NCBI GenBank assembly: GCA_030591305.1
Contig: JAUVBI010000127.1
Coordinates: forward strand, 1-8,594
From: Pseudomonadota bacterium
Lineage (GTDB): Bacteria; Pseudomonadota; Gammaproteobacteria; Pseudomonadales; Halieaceae
Reading direction: 5' to 3'
Length of the DNA: 8,594 bases
Shown here piece after piece: positions 6,395 to 8,594 of this stretch. A model generated the notes under the pieces. That model had not been told where the DNA came from and searched no databases. It saw only the letters and a list, made by a program, of their open reading frames with translations. Position 1 is the first letter of the stretch. The number at the start of each line of letters is the position of its first letter. A program made the translations under genes and the position numbers.

Positions 6395-8593
6395 ATGAGC
6401 AAAGAGATATTGAAATTAAGGTGGTTACTGGCAGTGCCCGTTGTGGCAACACTGTTGAGTTGTTCCACTCTGGAACCAAGCTCAAGCCCATCACTGGAGC
6501 AACCAGGCAGTGCGGGGGAGCCAAAATCAACAGGTAATACCAGCCTGGAAGATAAAGTACTCGCTTCCTCAGCCACAGATCTGGCAAGCTCCGTCGCGAA
6601 CAATACACGTGCGGAACCTATCTTATACCGTGGCAATGACAAACAGATAAAACTGCCCCCGGCACGTCAGCCAATCAACTTTATAGGCGATGATGTCAGC
6701 CTCAATTTTGAACAGGCTCCACTGAATGAAGTAATGCACGCCATAATGGGCGACATACTGGGCCTGGATTACGTGGTAGACCAGCCGGTGAAAGGCACGG
6801 TTACCCTCAGAACCCGCACGCCAGTCCCCAGGGGGCAGGTATTTAGTATTCTAGAGTCCTTGCTCAAGGCCAATAAGGTTCTAATGATTCGCGGAGAAGA
6901 CAGCCGCTTCCTCATTACAGGTTCACAGCAGGCATCCCGGTTATCGCCTAGCCTTTCGCGGGCCACAGGGCCGGGTATGGGCTTCAGCACGGTGGTTATA
7001 CCACTGCAGTATATAAGCGCGGCGAATATGGCTGAAATTCTCAAGCCGGTTGCCGATGAAGCCGCTTTTGTCCGGGTAGATAATAGCCGCAATCTGTTGA
7101 TGTTGGCTGGTACCGGCGCCCAACTGGACGGTTGGCTCGATATGGTCCTGACTTTCGATGTCGACCTGCTCGCGGGTATGTCGGTGGGCATGTTTCCACT
7201 GGAAAATAGCTCGGTCGAAGAGATGAATGGTGTACTTGATGGGCTGTTGGGCGAAAGTGGCGCCGCTGCCGACTTGTCTCACCTGGTGCGCATTATCCCT
7301 ATTAAGCGTCTCAACAGCATTCTGGTGGTGACACCGCGGGCACATTACCTCGACAAGGTGGGGCAGTGGATAGAGCGCCTCGATTCAGCCCCTGATTCAC
7401 TCTTCGAGAAACGCCTGTATGTCTATCCGGTACAAAACACCACAGCCGGCCGTCTCGCCGACCTGCTGAACAGCATCTACTCCGGGGCAGGAGGGCAATC
7501 TGGCACTCGCAGCCAGTCGAACTCCGGCTTTAGCTCGGGCTCGGGGTCGGGAGGCAGCACATTTGGTGATGTGGCGCCCGGGCTGAGCAAGGAAACGCTC
7601 GGCTCGTCATCGGGGGCGAACTCAGGGTCTGGCAGCTCCGCTGGCACCTTTGCCAATGGCAGTGGAGGCAACTCAGGGGGTGGTTCTAGCGAATTTACCT
7701 TCAATGAGGTGCGCGTGGTTGCCGACGAAGAGAGTAACGCCCTGATGATTTACGCCACCGGCAAGGACTACCGCAAAATAGAAGTGGCACTTCAGGAACT
7801 GGATGTAGTCGCCACACAAGTCATTATTGAGGCCAGTATTCTGGAGGTGTCCCTCACTGACGAGCTGAAATACGGCCTGGAGTGGACGTTTAACAACAGT
7901 ATTGGCAGCAATTATGACGGTGTGGGCGTATTGGCTGCCGCTGCGGCCGGGCCCGCAGCTGTGGTGCCCGGGTTCTCCTACACCATTACCAACGCCATGG
8001 GCGATATCAGTGCCGTTTTAAATGCTCTGGCGCAGGAGTCCCTCATTAACGTGATTTCCACCCCCTCGGTGATGGTGCTGGACAACCATATGGCCTATAT
8101 CCACGTTGGTGACCAGGTTCCGGTAAAGACGGGCACAACCATCAGTAGCGGTGGTACTACGGTTGAAAATATTACGTTCAAGGATACCGGTGTAAAACTG
8201 TCGGTTAGGCCCTCGGTGAATGCCGGTGGTCTGGTAACCCTGGATGTAGAGCAGTCGGTGACCGATGTGGGGCTAATCGACCCCGCAACAGACCAGCGCT
8301 CATTCCTGGAGCGCAGTATTAGTAGCCGGGTAGCGGTCCGTTCAGGTGAATCTGTGGTATTGGGCGGCCTGATTCGCGAAAATGCCACCGATGCCAGCTC
8401 AGGCATACCCTTTTTGCATTCACTTCCGCTGATAGGCCCGCTGTTTGGCACGGTTTCAAAAACAGACCGCCGCACCGAGTTGCTGGTTATTATCACGCCC
8501 CGGGTGATATATAATGAGACAGACCTGCGCGAGGTGAGTGAGGAGATGCGCTCCCACATTCGCCATATGGAATTAATAGACATACCCGAATGA
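6395..8593 (+). CDS. gspD: Outer-membrane secretin GspD, probable lipoprotein
   Basis: GspD forms the outer-membrane channel of the T2SS. From ATG 6395 it has 732 residues. A lipoprotein signal (KLRWLLAVPVVATLLSC) puts the lipidated Cys at residue 23 with Ser at +2, which favours outer-membrane sorting. A Ser/Pro-rich linker runs to about 95. Then come N0 (100-177), N1 (199-258), N2 (262-333) and N3 (337-468, with a Gly/Ser-rich insertion at about 363-433). The secretin core (475-706) has VISTPSVMVLDN, VGDQVPVKTG, SGIPFLHSLPLIGPLFG and ELLVIITPRVI. A tail of about 26 residues follows the core. An earlier in-frame ATG at 6371 would overlap gspC by 17 bases and lengthen the n-region by 8 residues; neither start has a strong ribosome binding site. 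The frame is open to 6263 inside gspC. The gene is complete. Confidence 0.96.
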   Translation: MSKEILKLRWLLAVPVVATLLSCSTLEPSSSPSLEQPGSAGEPKSTGNTSLEDKVLASSATDLASSVANNTRAEPILYRGNDKQIKLPPARQPINFIGDDVSLNFEQAPLNEVMHAIMGDILGLDYVVDQPVKGTVTLRTRTPVPRGQVFSILESLLKANKVLMIRGEDSRFLITGSQQASRLSPSLSRATGPGMGFSTVVIPLQYISAANMAEILKPVADEAAFVRVDNSRNLLMLAGTGAQLDGWLDMVLTFDVDLLAGMSVGMFPLENSSVEEMNGVLDGLLGESGAAADLSHLVRIIPIKRLNSILVVTPRAHYLDKVGQWIERLDSAPDSLFEKRLYVYPVQNTTAGRLADLLNSIYSGAGGQSGTRSQSNSGFSSGSGSGGSTFGDVAPGLSKETLGSSSGANSGSGSSAGTFANGSGGNSGGGSSEFTFNEVRVVADEESNALMIYATGKDYRKIEVALQELDVVATQVIIEASILEVSLTDELKYGLEWTFNNSIGSNYDGVGVLAAAAAGPAAVVPGFSYTITNAMGDISAVLNALAQESLINVISTPSVMVLDNHMAYIHVGDQVPVKTGTTISSGGTTVENITFKDTGVKLSVRPSVNAGGLVTLDVEQSVTDVGLIDPATDQRSFLERSISSRVAVRSGESVVLGGLIRENATDASSGIPFLHSLPLIGPLFGTVSKTDRRTELLVIITPRVIYNETDLREVSEEMRSHIRHMELIDIPE
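7481..7693 (+). repeat. Low-complexity Gly/Ser-coding stretch in gspD
   Basis: These bases encode about 71 residues composed mostly of Gly, Ser, Ala and Asn, with short runs such as SSGSGSGGS and NGSGGNSGGGSS. They form a flexible loop inside the N3 domain, between IYSGAGG and EFTFNEVRVVADEESN. The codons vary, so this is a degenerate compositional repeat, not an exact tandem array. Loops of this kind are common in GspD N3 domains and face the channel lumen. Confidence 0.8.
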
Positions 8594-8594
8594 G

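Noticed and set aside
7477..7704. Minus-strand open frame rich in Pro, Glu and Leu opposite the Gly/Ser loop of gspD
   Set aside because: It is the complement of the low-complexity Gly/Ser codons, which leave few stops on the other strand. It has no ribosome binding site and no recognisable domain.
8095..8583. Minus-strand open frame of 162 codons inside gspD
   Set aside because: It lies wholly within the conserved secretin core, and its Arg/Ser/Thr-rich translation has no family features. It is a shadow frame.

Overview
The window is one uninterrupted plus-strand gene cluster for a type II secretion system (T2SS, general secretory pathway). It begins in the last codons of gspE and ends one base after the stop of gspD. 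The order is gspE (partial), gspF, gspG, gspH, gspI, gspJ, gspK, gspL, gspM, gspC/N and gspD. This is the Xanthomonas xps-type order, with the GspC-like gene (called XpsN there) between gspM and the secretin instead of at the head of the operon. The host is most likely a gammaproteobacterium, from the gene order, the protein signatures and the medium GC content as judged by eye. Genus cannot be fixed from this window.

Layout: positions 1-108 encode the C-terminus of the assembly ATPase GspE. GspF (108-1319) is the inner-membrane platform protein. The only noticeable gap, 42 bases, then precedes five pseudopilin genes: gspG (major) and gspH, gspI, gspJ, gspK (minor), at 1362-4123. Next come the bitopic platform proteins GspL (4134-5171) and GspM (5168-5731), then the clamp protein GspC/N (5731-6387) and the secretin GspD (6395-8593). 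Most junctions overlap by 1 to 20 bases, which points to one transcript with translational coupling.

How the genes work together: GspE hydrolyses ATP at the cytoplasmic face. GspF, GspL and GspM form the inner-membrane platform that extrudes a periplasmic pseudopilus of GspG tipped by GspH-I-J-K. GspC/N links the platform to GspD, the outer-membrane channel through which folded exoproteins leave. GspD carries a lipobox, so it is probably a lipidated, self-targeting secretin of the XpsD/HxcQ kind. No pilotin and no prepilin peptidase (gspO) gene is present in the window.

The most notable observation is an in-frame TGA in gspI at 2606-2608, where a tryptophan (TGG) would be expected. The same frame continues for 20 further codons that look like the normal GspI C-terminus and end at 2671, overlapping the gspJ start. 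gspI is therefore probably truncated by a point mutation, read through, or affected by a sequencing error. I see no previously undescribed system here. Otherwise this is a well-preserved, conventional Xps-like T2SS operon. There is no gene-free stretch longer than 42 bases, and I found no RNA genes, mobile elements, CRISPR arrays or clear terminators.
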